DNA of 64,000 nt from Streptomyces nitrosporeus (GTDB lineage: Bacteria; Actinomycetota; Actinomycetes; Streptomycetales; Streptomycetaceae): positions 6,742,001 to 6,806,000 of the forward strand of contig NZ_CP023702.1 of assembly GCF_008704555.1 (NCBI RefSeq), in the 5' to 3' direction. Shown in pieces: positions 17,078 to 26,508 of this stretch. The notes under the pieces were generated by a model that saw nothing but the letters and a program-made list of their open reading frames with translations, was not told the origin of the DNA and ran no database searches. The translations under genes were made by a program, and so were the position numbers. Positions within the stretch are counted from its first letter, which is position 1. Each line of letters starts with the position of its first letter.

Positions 17078-17854
17078 ATGGGGGATCAGGTGGGGAAGAA
17101 GCTCTGGAGAGCTGTCGTGGCCGGTGGTGCGGCGGCGGTGTTCACGGGTGTGTCCGCGGTGCCGGCCGGGGCGGCCGAGGGCGGCGTCTCGTTCACCCGT
17201 GTCCAGGTGAACGGCGGCAAGCCGATCGTGATCGGGGTGTCGAAGGAGGTCGCGGCGCCCGCCTCCTTCCGGATGGCGACCACCCGTAAGTGGAAGTGGC
17301 CTGCGGTGTTCCTGTACCGCGACGGTGCGGACGACCGGCTCTGGCACGCAATCGAGACGAGCGACTGCATCACGGTGGCCTCGGGCGTGTGCGACTTCAA
17401 GGAGACGATGTACTTCGACCCGAGCGTATGGGACATGCGCAACAGCGAGGCCGGAGCCTGGAAGGTCGCGGCCGAGGTGTACTTCCAGGGCGGTGGCGGT
17501 GACGTCGACGGCGAGGGCCTCACGGTCCACGTCAAGCGCAACTCCCGCCTGACCGTGAACGCCTCGCCCGAACCGGTGTCCAAGGGCAAGACCATCACCG
17601 TGACCGGAAAGGTCGCGCGGGCCGACTGGGAGACCAGGAAGTACGCCTCCTACGGAGGCCGCCTGGTGAGCCTGCAGTTCAAGCCCACCGGGGCCGCCCC
17701 CTACACCACGGTGAAGAAGGTGTACGCGAACGGCTCGGGTGATCTCAGGACGACCGTGAAGGCGTCCAGGACGGGCACGTGGCGCTGGGTGTACTACGGC
17801 AACACCACCACCGGGCCGTCGACTTCATCCGGGGACAACGTCGTGGTGAAGTGA
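17078..17854 (+). CDS. Secreted protein of unknown function
   Basis: 258 aa. The N-terminus (GKKLWRAVVAGGAAAVFTGVSAVPAGAAE) is a Sec signal peptide cleaved about residue 33. Two cysteines, in TSDCITVASGVCDFKE, probably form a disulfide. The C-terminal half (about 160-258) reads as an Ig-like beta sandwich: SRLTVNASPEPVSKGKTITVTGKV, then GRLVSLQFKPTGAAPYTTVKKV and TWRWVYYGNTTTGPSTSSGDNVVVK. No catalytic motif. I know this layout from streptomycete hypothetical proteins only. The start could be GTG 17090 instead, since GGAG lies too close to the ATG at 17078. Confidence 0.7.
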   Translation: MGDQVGKKLWRAVVAGGAAAVFTGVSAVPAGAAEGGVSFTRVQVNGGKPIVIGVSKEVAAPASFRMATTRKWKWPAVFLYRDGADDRLWHAIETSDCITVASGVCDFKETMYFDPSVWDMRNSEAGAWKVAAEVYFQGGGGDVDGEGLTVHVKRNSRLTVNASPEPVSKGKTITVTGKVARADWETRKYASYGGRLVSLQFKPTGAAPYTTVKKVYANGSGDLRTTVKASRTGTWRWVYYGNTTTGPSTSSGDNVVVK

Positions 17855-17900
17855 GTCCCCCGGGCTGCCCCTCCGCCTGACCGGCATGCGGCTCCTTTGT

Positions 17901-17980
17901 CCCGCCGCCGGTCCCGTGGCCCCGCCGCCGGTCCCGTGGCCCCGGCACCGTTCCCGTGGCTCCGCCACCGGGCTTGCGGC
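17901..17980. repeat. 20-bp tandem repeat, four copies
   Basis: CCCGCCGCCGGTCCCGTGGC at 17901-17920 is repeated exactly at 17921-17940. Diverged copies follow at 17941-17960 and 17961-17980. It lies between convergent genes (secreted protein and lnt). Confidence 0.75.
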
Positions 17981-18041
17981 CTTCGGCCCGGCATGACTTC
18001 CCTGCCGGACCGGAGGCCCGCCCTCGCGGCCGGACGCCCGC

Positions 18042-19700
18042 TCACGGCTCCCGCCGCGGACTTCCGAGCCGCCGCAGCCCCGCCCGGCCCAGGTATCCGG
18101 CCAGGACCGCCAGGGCGCCGTACACCGGCCAGGCGCCCAGCCGGACGTAGAGCGTGGTGCCCACGGCGAGCGGTACGTCGTAGACCAGTGCCCGGCTCGC
18201 GCCGGTGCCGATCCGCGGCCCCACCCGGCCGCCCCGCGGGCCGTACACCGCGCTCACCCCCGTGAGGGTGGCGTGCACCATCGGGCGTCCGCTCTCGGCC
18301 GCCCGCAGAGCCCCGAGCGAGGCGTGCTGGGCCGGAGCCCAGCTGTGCTGGAAGGTCGAGGTGGAGGACTGGGCGACCAGCACCTGGGCCCCGTCCAGGA
18401 CCAGCCGTCTGCTCATGTCGGGGAACGCCGTCTCGAAACAGACCAGCGGCCCGATCCGCAGCCCGTCCGCGTCCGGCAGGTCCATCACCACCGGGGTGTC
18501 ACCGCGCAGCCGGTCCTCGCCCGCGGCCTTGCCCACCGAGGTCGCCCAGCCGAGCACGGAACGGGCCGGGACGTACTCACCGAACGGGACCAGGCGCATC
18601 TTGTCGTACCGGTCCCCGGTCGGACCGTCGGGCCCCACCAGGACCGCGGACTTGAAGATGCCGCTGCGGTCCGGGGCGTCGGTGCGCCGGGCGTCCATGT
18701 TCACCAGGATGTCCGCACCGACCTCGCGGGAGAGCGCGGCGAGCCGGCCCGTGGTGGCCGGGCTGCGCGTCAGGTCCACACCGACACTGCTCTCGCCCCA
18801 CACCACCAGGTCGATGTCCTCACCCGTCCCACGGCCCTCACCCGCCTGGAACGTCCCGTCCGACTCACCGCTCCCGTCCGCCCCGTCCGTGAGGGAGCGG
18901 GTCAGCTCCTCACTCCGGGCGAACCGGCGTTCGACGCTGCCGGGGCCGCTGATCACACCGGGCTGCACCACCGCGATCCTGGCCGTACCGGCGGTCGACG
19001 GTGCGGGTGCCCAGACCTGGACGGCGGCCACACCCACCGCGCACGCGGCCAGGCACGCGACGGCGGCCGTACGCGCCGCAGGCCGGGTGAGCAGCAGGGC
19101 GACGGCGGTGTTCACCGCCACCACGAGCAGGCTGACCAGCCACACACCCCCCACCGACGCGGTGCGCAGGCCGGGCCCGGACTGCCACTGGCTCGCCCCC
19201 AGCAGGCCCCACGGGCCGCCGAGCCCCTCCCACGAGCGGATCAGTTCGATCATCAGCCAGCCGGACGGTACGACCGCCACGGCGGCCACCGCGCGGGACG
19301 GCGCGGGCGTCCCCCCGAGCGCCCGGGACACCAGCAGGCCCCAGGGGGCCCACAACAGACCGAGCAGGGCCGCGAGCACCAGGATGAACACGTGCAGGCT
19401 CGGCATCAGCCAGTGGTGCACGGCCAGTATGAAACCCGTACCGCCGAGCCATCCGTCCAGAGCCGCCCGGCGCCCCGTGTCCGCCGACGCGATCAGCAGC
19501 AGCCAGGGCACCAGCGCCACGTACGCGAGCCACCACAGCGAGGGCGCGGGGAAGGCCAGGGCCGGGAGGGCGCCCGCGATCAGGGCGCCGGCGCAGCGTC
19601 CCGCGCGTACCCGCCGCAGCCGGCCGCCCGGCACCGCCGGGGCGGCCCCGGCACCACCGGCGGACCGGTCCCCCCTGAGCCGCCCGAACCACATCGGCAT
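18042..19700 (-). CDS. lnt: Apolipoprotein N-acyltransferase
   Basis: 552 aa integral membrane enzyme that N-acylates the lipid-modified cysteine of lipoproteins. The first about 240 residues contain roughly six to seven hydrophobic helices. The rest is a carbon-nitrogen hydrolase domain with the expected triad: Glu303 in VVWGESSVG, Lys367 in YDKMRLVPFGEYVP and Cys421 in PLVCFETAF, matching the spacing in E. coli Lnt. A Gly/Ser-rich insert around residues 270-295 (DGADGSGESDGTF) is not typical. Start ATG 19700 has AAGGAGG seven bases upstream. Streptomycetes usually encode two Lnt copies; by neighbourhood this one resembles the SCO1336 type (recalled, not checked). Confidence 0.9.
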   Translation of the reverse strand: MPMWFGRLRGDRSAGGAGAAPAVPGGRLRRVRAGRCAGALIAGALPALAFPAPSLWWLAYVALVPWLLLIASADTGRRAALDGWLGGTGFILAVHHWLMPSLHVFILVLAALLGLLWAPWGLLVSRALGGTPAPSRAVAAVAVVPSGWLMIELIRSWEGLGGPWGLLGASQWQSGPGLRTASVGGVWLVSLLVVAVNTAVALLLTRPAARTAAVACLAACAVGVAAVQVWAPAPSTAGTARIAVVQPGVISGPGSVERRFARSEELTRSLTDGADGSGESDGTFQAGEGRGTGEDIDLVVWGESSVGVDLTRSPATTGRLAALSREVGADILVNMDARRTDAPDRSGIFKSAVLVGPDGPTGDRYDKMRLVPFGEYVPARSVLGWATSVGKAAGEDRLRGDTPVVMDLPDADGLRIGPLVCFETAFPDMSRRLVLDGAQVLVAQSSTSTFQHSWAPAQHASLGALRAAESGRPMVHATLTGVSAVYGPRGGRVGPRIGTGASRALVYDVPLAVGTTLYVRLGAWPVYGALAVLAGYLGRAGLRRLGSPRREP

Positions 19701-19890
19701 GTCATGCCCTCCTTGGAGCTCCGGGCAGAAGGGGCGCCCGGCTCGTGGTGTCCGGACACCCCTTCCGTCCGGAGCTCCTGCCCCTGCGGACCGGCCCGGC
19801 CGGCCCGTGCGGTGGACCGTCCCGCGCCCCGGTGCGCGGGACGGGGACGCGGGCGCCCGGAGGGCGTGCCGCACAGGCCCGCAGGGCCCG

Positions 19891-20754
19891 TCAGCAGGGC
19901 ACGACGGCCACCGGACCCAGGGCGTGCGTCACCGTCGTCTGGGCCACCGGCGAGAGCCCCAGCCCCAGGGACTCGCCCCCCTTGCGCCGCCCGACGACGG
20001 TGAGCGCGGCCGTGGCCGACGCGGTGACCAGGGTGCGCGACGCCGAGCCGTTCACCGGCTCGCGGACGACCTCCACCCCGGGGTACTTCCCGGTCCAGCC
20101 CGCGGTGAGTTCGGCGAGCGTGCGCTCCGCCACCTCCGCGGCTGCCTTGCGGTCGACGAAGGGCCCGCCGGCCAGGATCGAGGAGAACATCGTCCAGCCG
20201 TGCACGATCCGCAACCGGGAGCCCGGCCTCGCGGCGGCGGCCTCGAAGGCGAACTCCAGCACCGCCTCGCTGCTCTCGTCCGCGGCCACCCCCACCGCGA
20301 TGTCCGGGAACGTCTCGGCGGCCTCCGCCTCGTCCTCGTCGGTCCGGCCGCTGTGCACGACGACCACCGGGCACTCCGCCATCGACGCGGTCGCCAGACT
20401 GTTCGAGCCGATCAGCAGCGAACGGAAACCGCCGAGCCCCCGTGAGCCGACGACCACCATCGACGCGTCGCGGCTGAGCGAGGTCAGCGCGGCCGAGGGG
20501 AAGTCCAGCGGTGCCAGCGTGGAGGTGGGCAGGCCGGGGGCGTGGCCGGAGGCACGCACGAGCGCCTGGGCGAGCAGCTCCTGCGCCTCCGCCAGCTGCA
20601 CCTCCTCGTCCGTACGGGAGGTGAGCGGCCGGACGTTCACGATCAGGAGCGGCAGCCCGCGCCGGACGGCCTCGTGAGTGGCCCAGTCGAGCGCCTCCCA
20701 GCTGTGCGACGAACCGTCGACGGCGGCGATCACGGGAAGGTCGTGGGCGGTCAT
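19891..20754 (-). CDS. Universal stress protein, tandem UspA domains
   Basis: 287 aa with two UspA folds. The first (residues about 5-143) keeps the ATP-binding signature G-2x-G-9x-G-S in VVGSRGLGGFRSLLIGSNS. The second (about 150-287) has VVGRRKGGESLGLGLSPVAQ, in which the glycine pattern is weaker. Members bind ATP and respond to dormancy or hypoxia in actinobacteria. ATG 20754 has GGAGG five bases upstream. The coding sequence starts about 120 bp from a block of 19-bp repeats shared with the divergently transcribed nitrate reductase gene. Confidence 0.9.
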   Translation of the reverse strand: MTAHDLPVIAAVDGSSHSWEALDWATHEAVRRGLPLLIVNVRPLTSRTDEEVQLAEAQELLAQALVRASGHAPGLPTSTLAPLDFPSAALTSLSRDASMVVVGSRGLGGFRSLLIGSNSLATASMAECPVVVVHSGRTDEDEAEAAETFPDIAVGVAADESSEAVLEFAFEAAAARPGSRLRIVHGWTMFSSILAGGPFVDRKAAAEVAERTLAELTAGWTGKYPGVEVVREPVNGSASRTLVTASATAALTVVGRRKGGESLGLGLSPVAQTTVTHALGPVAVVPC

Positions 20755-20874
20755 ACGTGCCTCCAGGTGGCGGCGGGGAGAACTTCCGGGCTCGGCCCGG
20801 CCCGCCCGCGGGCGAACGGCCGGACGGGACACCACGATTATCCCTCCCGGGTCCGCCGAAGGCCGGGCGCCCCG

Positions 20875-21012
20875 CCCCACGGCGCGGCCCCTGCCCCACG
20901 GCGCGGCCCCTGCCCCACGGTGCGGTCCTCGCCCCGCGGTGCGGTCCTGTCCCGCGGTGCGGCCCCCGCTCCGCGGTGCGGTCCTCGCCCCACGGCGCGG
21001 CCCCCGCCCTCC
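20875..21012. repeat. 19-bp tandem repeat, about seven copies
   Basis: Consensus GCCCCRCGGYGCGGYCCYC repeats with a 19-bp period (one 18-bp interval), seven times from 20875 to 21012. It occupies the divergent intergenic region between the universal stress gene and the nitrate reductase gene. Outside it, this 430-bp gap holds the GlnR-box-like element and promoter listed separately. Confidence 0.85.
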
Positions 21013-21096
21013 CGGCCCCGGTGACGCCGCCCCTCTCGCCGGCCGCGGCCTTGTGGGATCTCCTCACCGGTCCCGGCCGCCCTCTGTGCAGACCCC

Positions 21097-21135
21097 GTAA
21101 CCCCGCCCGATCGTCCGGTGTGACACCCGGGAAAC
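21097..21135 (+). promoter_or_regulatory. GlnR-box-like element upstream of nitrate reductase
   Basis: The GlnR box is gTnAC-n6-GAAAC twice. Here GTAAC (21097-21101) is followed by n6 and a weak CGATC, then n7, then GTGAC (21120-21124), exactly n6, and GAAAC (21131-21135). The downstream half is perfect, the upstream half partial. A possible -10 TACGGT lies at 21146-21151. GlnR activates nitrate assimilation in streptomycetes, so site and gene agree. Confidence 0.5.
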
Positions 21136-21184
21136 GGGCGTTCCGTACGGTCACCGGACCAGCGTTTCCCACGAGAGGCCGCCG

Positions 21185-24100
21185 ATGACCGAGCCGGATC
21201 CGCAGCCGGGCGCCACCACCCAGGTCCGCACGGTCTGCTCGTACTGCGGGGTCGGCTGCGGGATCGTGCTCGACGTCGGCACGGACCCCGGGGGACGGCA
21301 GAGGGTCCTCAGGGCCACCGGCGACAAGGCCCACCCGGCGAACGCCGGCCGCCTCTGCACCAAAGGCGCGACCGGCGCGGAGATGCTGGCGGCCCCCGGC
21401 CGTCTGACGTCCGCGCTGGTCCGCGACGACCGCAGCGCGGAGCCCGTACCGCGTCCGACCGGGGACGCCGTCAGGGAGACGGCACGCCGGCTGCGGGCGA
21501 TCGTCGACGAACACGGCCCCGACGCACTAGCCCTCTACGTCTCGGGCCAGATGACCCTGGAGGCGCAGTACCTGGCCAACAAACTGGCCAAGGGTTTCGT
21601 CCGCACCAGCTGGATCGAGTCCAACTCCCGGCTCTGCATGGCCAGTGCGGGCAGCGGCTACAAACTCTCACTCGGCGCCGACGGCCCGCCGGGATCGTAC
21701 GACGACTTCGAGCACGCCGACACCTTCCTGGTCATCGGTTCGAACATGGCCGACTGCCACCCGGTCCTGTTCCTGAAACTCATGGAGCGGGTCAAGGCGG
21801 GTGCCCGGCTCATCGTCGTCGACCCCCGGCGCACCGCGACCGCGGACAAGGCGGGGCTCTTCCTCCGGATACGCCCCGGGACGGACCTGGCCCTGCTCAA
21901 CGGCCTGCTGCACCTGCTCGTCGAGAACGGCCACACCGACCCGGACTTCATCGCGGAACACACCGAGGGCTGGGAGGCGATGCCGGCGTTCCTCCAGGAC
22001 TACCCGCCGGACACCGTCGCCCGGATCACCGGTATCCCGGAGGCGGACATCCGCGAGGCCGCCCGCTGGATCGGCGAGGCCGGTGACTGGACGAGCTGCT
22101 GGACCATGGGGCTCAACCAGAGCACCCACGGCACCTGGAACACCAACGCCCTGATCAACCTGCATCTGGCGACCGGTGCCATCTGCCGCCCCGGCAGCGG
22201 CCCGTTCTCCCTCACCGGCCAGCCCAACGCCATGGGCGGCCGCGAGATGGGCTACATGGGCCCCGGCCTGCCCGGCCAGCGAGCCCTGCCCGACGACGAG
22301 GACCGGGCCTTCACCGAAGACCTGTGGGGACTGGCACCGGGGACCCTGCGCACCGACACGGCCGGAGCCGGAACCGTCGACATGTTCCGCCGCATGGCAG
22401 ACGGCGAGATCAAGGCATGCTGGATCATCTGCACCAACCCCGTGGCCTCGGTGGCCAACCGCCGGACGGCCATCGAAGGACTGGAGGCGGCGGAATTCGT
22501 CGTCACCCAGGACGTGTTCGCCGACACCGAGACCAACGCGTACGCCGACGTGGCCCTGCCCGCCGCGCTCTGGGCCGAGGCCGAAGGCGTCCTGGTCAAC
22601 TCGGAACGCAACCTCACCCTGAGCCGGCGCGCCGTCGACCCGCCGGGGGAGGCGTGGCCGGACTGGCGGATCATCGCCGGGATCGCCCGTGAGATGGGGT
22701 ACGAGGAGGCGTTCGACTACAGCTCGGCCGAGGAGGTCTTCGAGGAGATCAGGCAGTTCCACAACCCGCGTACCGGCTACGACCTGCGTGGCGTCACCTA
22801 CGAGCGGCTGCGCCGGGGCCCGGTCCAGTGGCCGAGCGCCGCCCCCGACGGACCCGCCCGCAACCCCGTCCGCCACCTCAACGACGGTGTCAGCCGCCCC
22901 CTGACCCTGCGGCCCGACGGCAGCGTGCCCCGGCTGGCCTTCCCCACGCCGAGCGGACGCGCCGTGTTCTTCGCCCGCCCGCACCTGCCCCCGGCCGAGA
23001 TGCCCGACGACGGCTTCCCCTTCACACTCAACACCGGGCGCCTCCAGCACCAGTGGCACACCCTCACCAGAACCGGAAAGATCGCCAGGCTCAACAAGCT
23101 GAACCCCGGGCCCTTCGTCGAACTGCACCCCGAGGACGCGCGGCGGCTCGGCATCGGCGACGGCGACGGCGTCGAGGTCGCGTCCCGGCGGGGCCGGGCC
23201 GTGCTGCCGGCCGTGGTGAGCGACCGGGTCCGGCCGGGGGACTGCTTCGCCCCCTTCCACTGGAACGACCTCTTCGGCGAGTACCTCGGCGTCAACGCCG
23301 TGACCAACGACGCGGTCGATCCGATCTCCCTCCAGCCGGAGTTCAAGGTGTGCGCCGTGACCCTGGCGAAGGTCGCCGCCGTCACCCCCGCCGCCGCGGG
23401 GCCCCACGGCCCGGCCGCCGCCGCGGGGACCCACGGTCCGGCCGCCGTCGTCGTCCCGGCGGGTCCCCCCGCGCCCGCGTCCGTACCCGCGTCCCTGCCG
23501 GCGCCCGTGCTCGCGCTCGCGGGTGTGCTCGGTGTCGCGGACACCGCTCCGCCCGTACTGGCCGGCCACGAACGCCGGTACCTGGCCGGGTTCCTCGCCG
23601 CACTGGTCCCACCGGTCGCCGGGGTGCCCGTCCTCCCGGACCACGCGCCCCTCACCCCGGAGAACGCCCTGTGGGTCAACGGGATGCTGGCCGGCATGTA
23701 CTCCCGTACAGCCGGCGGCACCCCGGACGGGAGGACCCCCGCCGTCGCCGCACCCGACCCGGTCCCGGGACGGCAGGTGGTGGTGCTGTGGGCCTCGCAG
23801 ACCGGGAACGCCGAGGAGATCGCCACCGCGGCGGCACAGCGGCTCACCGCACGGGGCCGGCCGGCGACCCTCCTCGGCATGGACGACAGCCCGCTCGACG
23901 GGCTGCCGCACACGGCCGACCTGCTGGTCGTCACCAGCACCTTCGGCGACGGGGACGCGCCGGACAACGGCGCCGGCTTCTGGGCCTCCCTCAACACCCC
24001 CGGCACACCCCGGCTGGAAGGGGTGCGCTACGCCGTCCTGGCCCTCGGGGACTCCTCCTACGACGACTTCTGCGGCCACGGCCGGAGACTCGACGAACGC

Positions 24101-25432
24101 TTCGGGGAACTCGGCGCGGTACGCCTGGTCCCGCGCACCGACTGCGAGCCCGACTACGAGGAACCTGCCGGACAGTGGCTCGAACAGGTCCTCGCGGCAC
24201 TGGACGGCCCCGGTGACCGGGCCGCCGCCCCGCGTGTGCCGGGCCCCGCCGGAACCGTACGGGACCGCGAGGCCCCGGCCACCGCCGGCGGCGTCCCGGC
24301 CACCGCCTCCCGTACCTCACCCGCCGGCGGCCGGCTCGTCGGCAACCGGCTGCTGAGCCTTCCGGGCGCCGTCAAGGAGGTGCGCCGGTTCACCTTCGAC
24401 ACCCACGACAGTCCCGTCCCCCTGCTCTACGGGGCGGGGGACGCACTCGGCGTGATCCCGCTCAACTGCCCCGACCTCGTCCAGGAATGGCTGGCCGTCA
24501 CCGGCCTGGACGCCGAAGCGCCGGTCGAACTCCCCGGCCCGGGGACGGTACCGCTCGGCGAGGCGCTCCTGCGGCACCTGGACATCACCAGGATCACCCC
24601 CGACCTGCTCCGCCTGGTCGCCGAGCGCACCCGGGACGGCCGTACGCTCAGGAAGCTGCTGCGCCCGGACAACAAGGGCGAACTCGCCCAGTGGACCTGG
24701 GGCCGCCAGGCGGTCGACGTCCTGGCCGAGCACTCCGTGCGCGCCACCGCCACCGAGTGGACGGCCGCCCTGAACCGTCTGCGGCCCCGCTTCTACTCCG
24801 TCTCCTCCAGCCCGCTGACCGACCCCGGCCGGGTCGGGCTCACCGTCTCCGTGGTCCGGTACGAGAACCGGCACGGCCGCATCCGCAAGGGCGTGGCCTC
24901 CACCTTCCTGGCCGACGCCGAACCCGGCAGCCCCGTCCCGCTCTTCGTGCAGCGCGCCCCGCACTTCGCACCGCCCGCCGACCCCGCCGCCCCGATGGTG
25001 ATGGTCGGGCCCGGCACCGGGGTCGCCCCTTTCATCGGCTTCCTCGACGAACGGCGCGCCCTCGGGCACCGGGGCGCCAACTGGCTCTTCTTCGGCGAAC
25101 AGCGCGAAGCCACCGACTTCTACTACCGCGAGGAACTGGAGTCCCTGCGGCAGGACGGCGTACTCACCAGACTGGACACCGCGTTCTCCCGTGACCAGCG
25201 GGCCAAGGTCTACGTCCAGGACCGCATGCGTGAGCACGGCGCCCACCTGTGGAGCTGGCTCCGGGAAGGCGCCCACTTCTACGTGTGCGGCGACGCCTCC
25301 CGTATGGCGAAGGACGTGGACACCGCCCTGCGTGACATCGCCGTCGCCCACGGAGGGCTGGGGGAGGAGGCGGCGGCCGCCTATGTGAAGCAGCTCGCCG
25401 CCGACAGACGCTACGTACGTGACGTGTACTGA
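21185..25432 (+). CDS. Fused assimilatory nitrate reductase and CysJ-like diflavin reductase
   Basis: 1415 aa single-chain enzyme. Residues 1-about 715 are a Mo-bisMGD oxidoreductase of the Nas/Nar assimilatory type: Cys18, Cys21, Cys25 and Cys58 bind a [4Fe-4S] cluster, and Cys151 in SNSRLCMAS is the likely Mo ligand. An Ala/Pro-rich linker (about 735-780) follows. Residues about 860-1000 are a flavodoxin domain (SQTGNAEEI), and about 1040-1415 a FAD/NAD(P)H module with RFYSVSSSP near 1201, GPGTGVAPF near 1275, YVCGDASRMAKDVD near 1367 and the CysJ-like terminus VRDVY. Electrons can thus pass NADPH-FAD-FMN-FeS-Mo to nitrate in one polypeptide. ATG 21185 has GAGG six bases upstream. No nitrate transporter or nitrite reductase adjoins. 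Probably GlnR-controlled. Confidence 0.88.
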   Translation: MTEPDPQPGATTQVRTVCSYCGVGCGIVLDVGTDPGGRQRVLRATGDKAHPANAGRLCTKGATGAEMLAAPGRLTSALVRDDRSAEPVPRPTGDAVRETARRLRAIVDEHGPDALALYVSGQMTLEAQYLANKLAKGFVRTSWIESNSRLCMASAGSGYKLSLGADGPPGSYDDFEHADTFLVIGSNMADCHPVLFLKLMERVKAGARLIVVDPRRTATADKAGLFLRIRPGTDLALLNGLLHLLVENGHTDPDFIAEHTEGWEAMPAFLQDYPPDTVARITGIPEADIREAARWIGEAGDWTSCWTMGLNQSTHGTWNTNALINLHLATGAICRPGSGPFSLTGQPNAMGGREMGYMGPGLPGQRALPDDEDRAFTEDLWGLAPGTLRTDTAGAGTVDMFRRMADGEIKACWIICTNPVASVANRRTAIEGLEAAEFVVTQDVFADTETNAYADVALPAALWAEAEGVLVNSERNLTLSRRAVDPPGEAWPDWRIIAGIAREMGYEEAFDYSSAEEVFEEIRQFHNPRTGYDLRGVTYERLRRGPVQWPSAAPDGPARNPVRHLNDGVSRPLTLRPDGSVPRLAFPTPSGRAVFFARPHLPPAEMPDDGFPFTLNTGRLQHQWHTLTRTGKIARLNKLNPGPFVELHPEDARRLGIGDGDGVEVASRRGRAVLPAVVSDRVRPGDCFAPFHWNDLFGEYLGVNAVTNDAVDPISLQPEFKVCAVTLAKVAAVTPAAAGPHGPAAAAGTHGPAAVVVPAGPPAPASVPASLPAPVLALAGVLGVADTAPPVLAGHERRYLAGFLAALVPPVAGVPVLPDHAPLTPENALWVNGMLAGMYSRTAGGTPDGRTPAVAAPDPVPGRQVVVLWASQTGNAEEIATAAAQRLTARGRPATLLGMDDSPLDGLPHTADLLVVTSTFGDGDAPDNGAGFWASLNTPGTPRLEGVRYAVLALGDSSYDDFCGHGRRLDERFGELGAVRLVPRTDCEPDYEEPAGQWLEQVLAALDGPGDRAAAPRVPGPAGTVRDREAPATAGGVPATASRTSPAGGRLVGNRLLSLPGAVKEVRRFTFDTHDSPVPLLYGAGDALGVIPLNCPDLVQEWLAVTGLDAEAPVELPGPGTVPLGEALLRHLDITRITPDLLRLVAERTRDGRTLRKLLRPDNKGELAQWTWGRQAVDVLAEHSVRATATEWTAALNRLRPRFYSVSSSPLTDPGRVGLTVSVVRYENRHGRIRKGVASTFLADAEPGSPVPLFVQRAPHFAPPADPAAPMVMVGPGTGVAPFIGFLDERRALGHRGANWLFFGEQREATDFYYREELESLRQDGVLTRLDTAFSRDQRAKVYVQDRMREHGAHLWSWLREGAHFYVCGDASRMAKDVDTALRDIAVAHGGLGEEAAAAYVKQLAADRRYVRDVY

Positions 25433-25503
25433 CGCCGAGACCCGTGCGGACCGGGCCGGTACGGCCGTTCGCCATCCGGGGGCGGCGCTCCCGGCCGACT
25501 CCC

Positions 25504-25524
25504 GGCTCCCGGCGGCCGGGAGCC
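25504..25524. terminator. Hairpin between convergent nitrate reductase and esterase genes
   Basis: Perfect 9-bp arms GGCTCCCGG / CCGGGAGCC with a 3-nt loop, placed 72 bp after the nitrate reductase stop and 26 bp from the esterase stop. It can serve both strands. Confidence 0.55.
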
Positions 25525-25549
25525 CTGGGGGGCCGCCGCCGGGCCCGTG

Positions 25550-26311
25550 TCAGTTCCCGGCCGCCGCCGCGAACGCCGGCAGATAGGCCGACTCATGGCC
25601 TTCCGCCGTCGGGTGCACGTTCGTGGAACTGATCCACGCGTCGCTCGTGCAGATCTCGTGCCCGGCGAACGCGGGCCTGCCGTCCACGAAGGTGAACCCG
25701 GCGGCCTCGGCACGGCCCGCGATCGTCTCGTTGAGCAGGTCGGACCCCTGGTTGACCGCCGTCCGCTTGGCGGAGCCGAGCCCGCCGAGGCACAGACCGC
25801 CCTCCTTGTAGAGGTACGGGTAGCCGATGACGACGACCTCGGCCCTCGGGGCACGGGCCCGGACGGTGGCGTACAGGCGGTCGAGCTCGGCGGGCAGTTC
25901 ACCGGTCACGTACTCCCCGGCCTCCGCCAGGGCGCGTTCGCAGGCCGACGTGGTGGAGAGCCGGCAGCTGAGCATGGTGGAGGCGAAACCGGAGTCGTTG
26001 CCGCCGATGCTGAGGCTCACCAGTGTGGTGTCGGCGTCCAGTTCGTCCACCTGGTCGCTCAGGACGTCCGGAACGGTCGCGCCGCCGCAGGCCGCGAAGG
26101 TGAAGGAGGCGGGATCGTTGGCCTCGGCCCACAGCGCGGGATAGGCGTTGCGGCTCCGGGTGCAGGGCAGGTCCGAGTAGTCACCGGCGCCGGTTCCGGA
26201 GGCGTACGAGTCGCCGAGGGCCACGTAGTTCACCCCCGCGGCCGCCGGCACCGGGACCGAGGCGAGCGCGAGGACCAGCAGAGCGGCACCGGCCGTACGG
26301 GACACGGACAT
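25550..26311 (-). CDS. Secreted SGNH/GDSL-family esterase
   Basis: 253 aa, signal peptide MSVSRTAGAALLVLALASVPVPAAAG removed before mature residue about 27. Block I is ALGDSYASGTG (nucleophile Ser35), block III SIGGNDSGF supplies oxyanion Gly/Asn, and block V TNVHPTAEGH supplies His233. Paired cysteines (CTRSR / CGG, CRL..CER, CLGG / CTS) fit the three disulfides of Streptomyces SGNH lipases such as the S. scabies esterase type. The length is typical. It hydrolyses ester bonds of lipids or acylated sugars outside the cell. ATG 26311 has GGAGG five bases upstream. Confidence 0.9.
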   Translation of the reverse strand: MSVSRTAGAALLVLALASVPVPAAAGVNYVALGDSYASGTGAGDYSDLPCTRSRNAYPALWAEANDPASFTFAACGGATVPDVLSDQVDELDADTTLVSLSIGGNDSGFASTMLSCRLSTTSACERALAEAGEYVTGELPAELDRLYATVRARAPRAEVVVIGYPYLYKEGGLCLGGLGSAKRTAVNQGSDLLNETIAGRAEAAGFTFVDGRPAFAGHEICTSDAWISSTNVHPTAEGHESAYLPAFAAAAGN

Positions 26312-26508
26312 GGGGACCTCCCGGGAGGAATGGGGAAGGGAGCGGGGGCGCACGGACACCGGGGAACCGGCCCGCGCACCCCCCAACGTCCCTCCCCGGC
26401 ACCCTCCGCGTCATCGGCGAAATGGCCTGACACCGGACACGGACGGCCCGCCCCGCCGGAGGACGGGTCCGGGGAGGGGCCGGGGCCGACGGGCCGACCG
26501 TCGCGGTG

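Noticed and set aside
20875..21012. Repeat block as a CRISPR array
   Set aside because: Units are contiguous with no spacers and no cas genes are present. The 8-bp and 20-bp repeats fail for the same reason.
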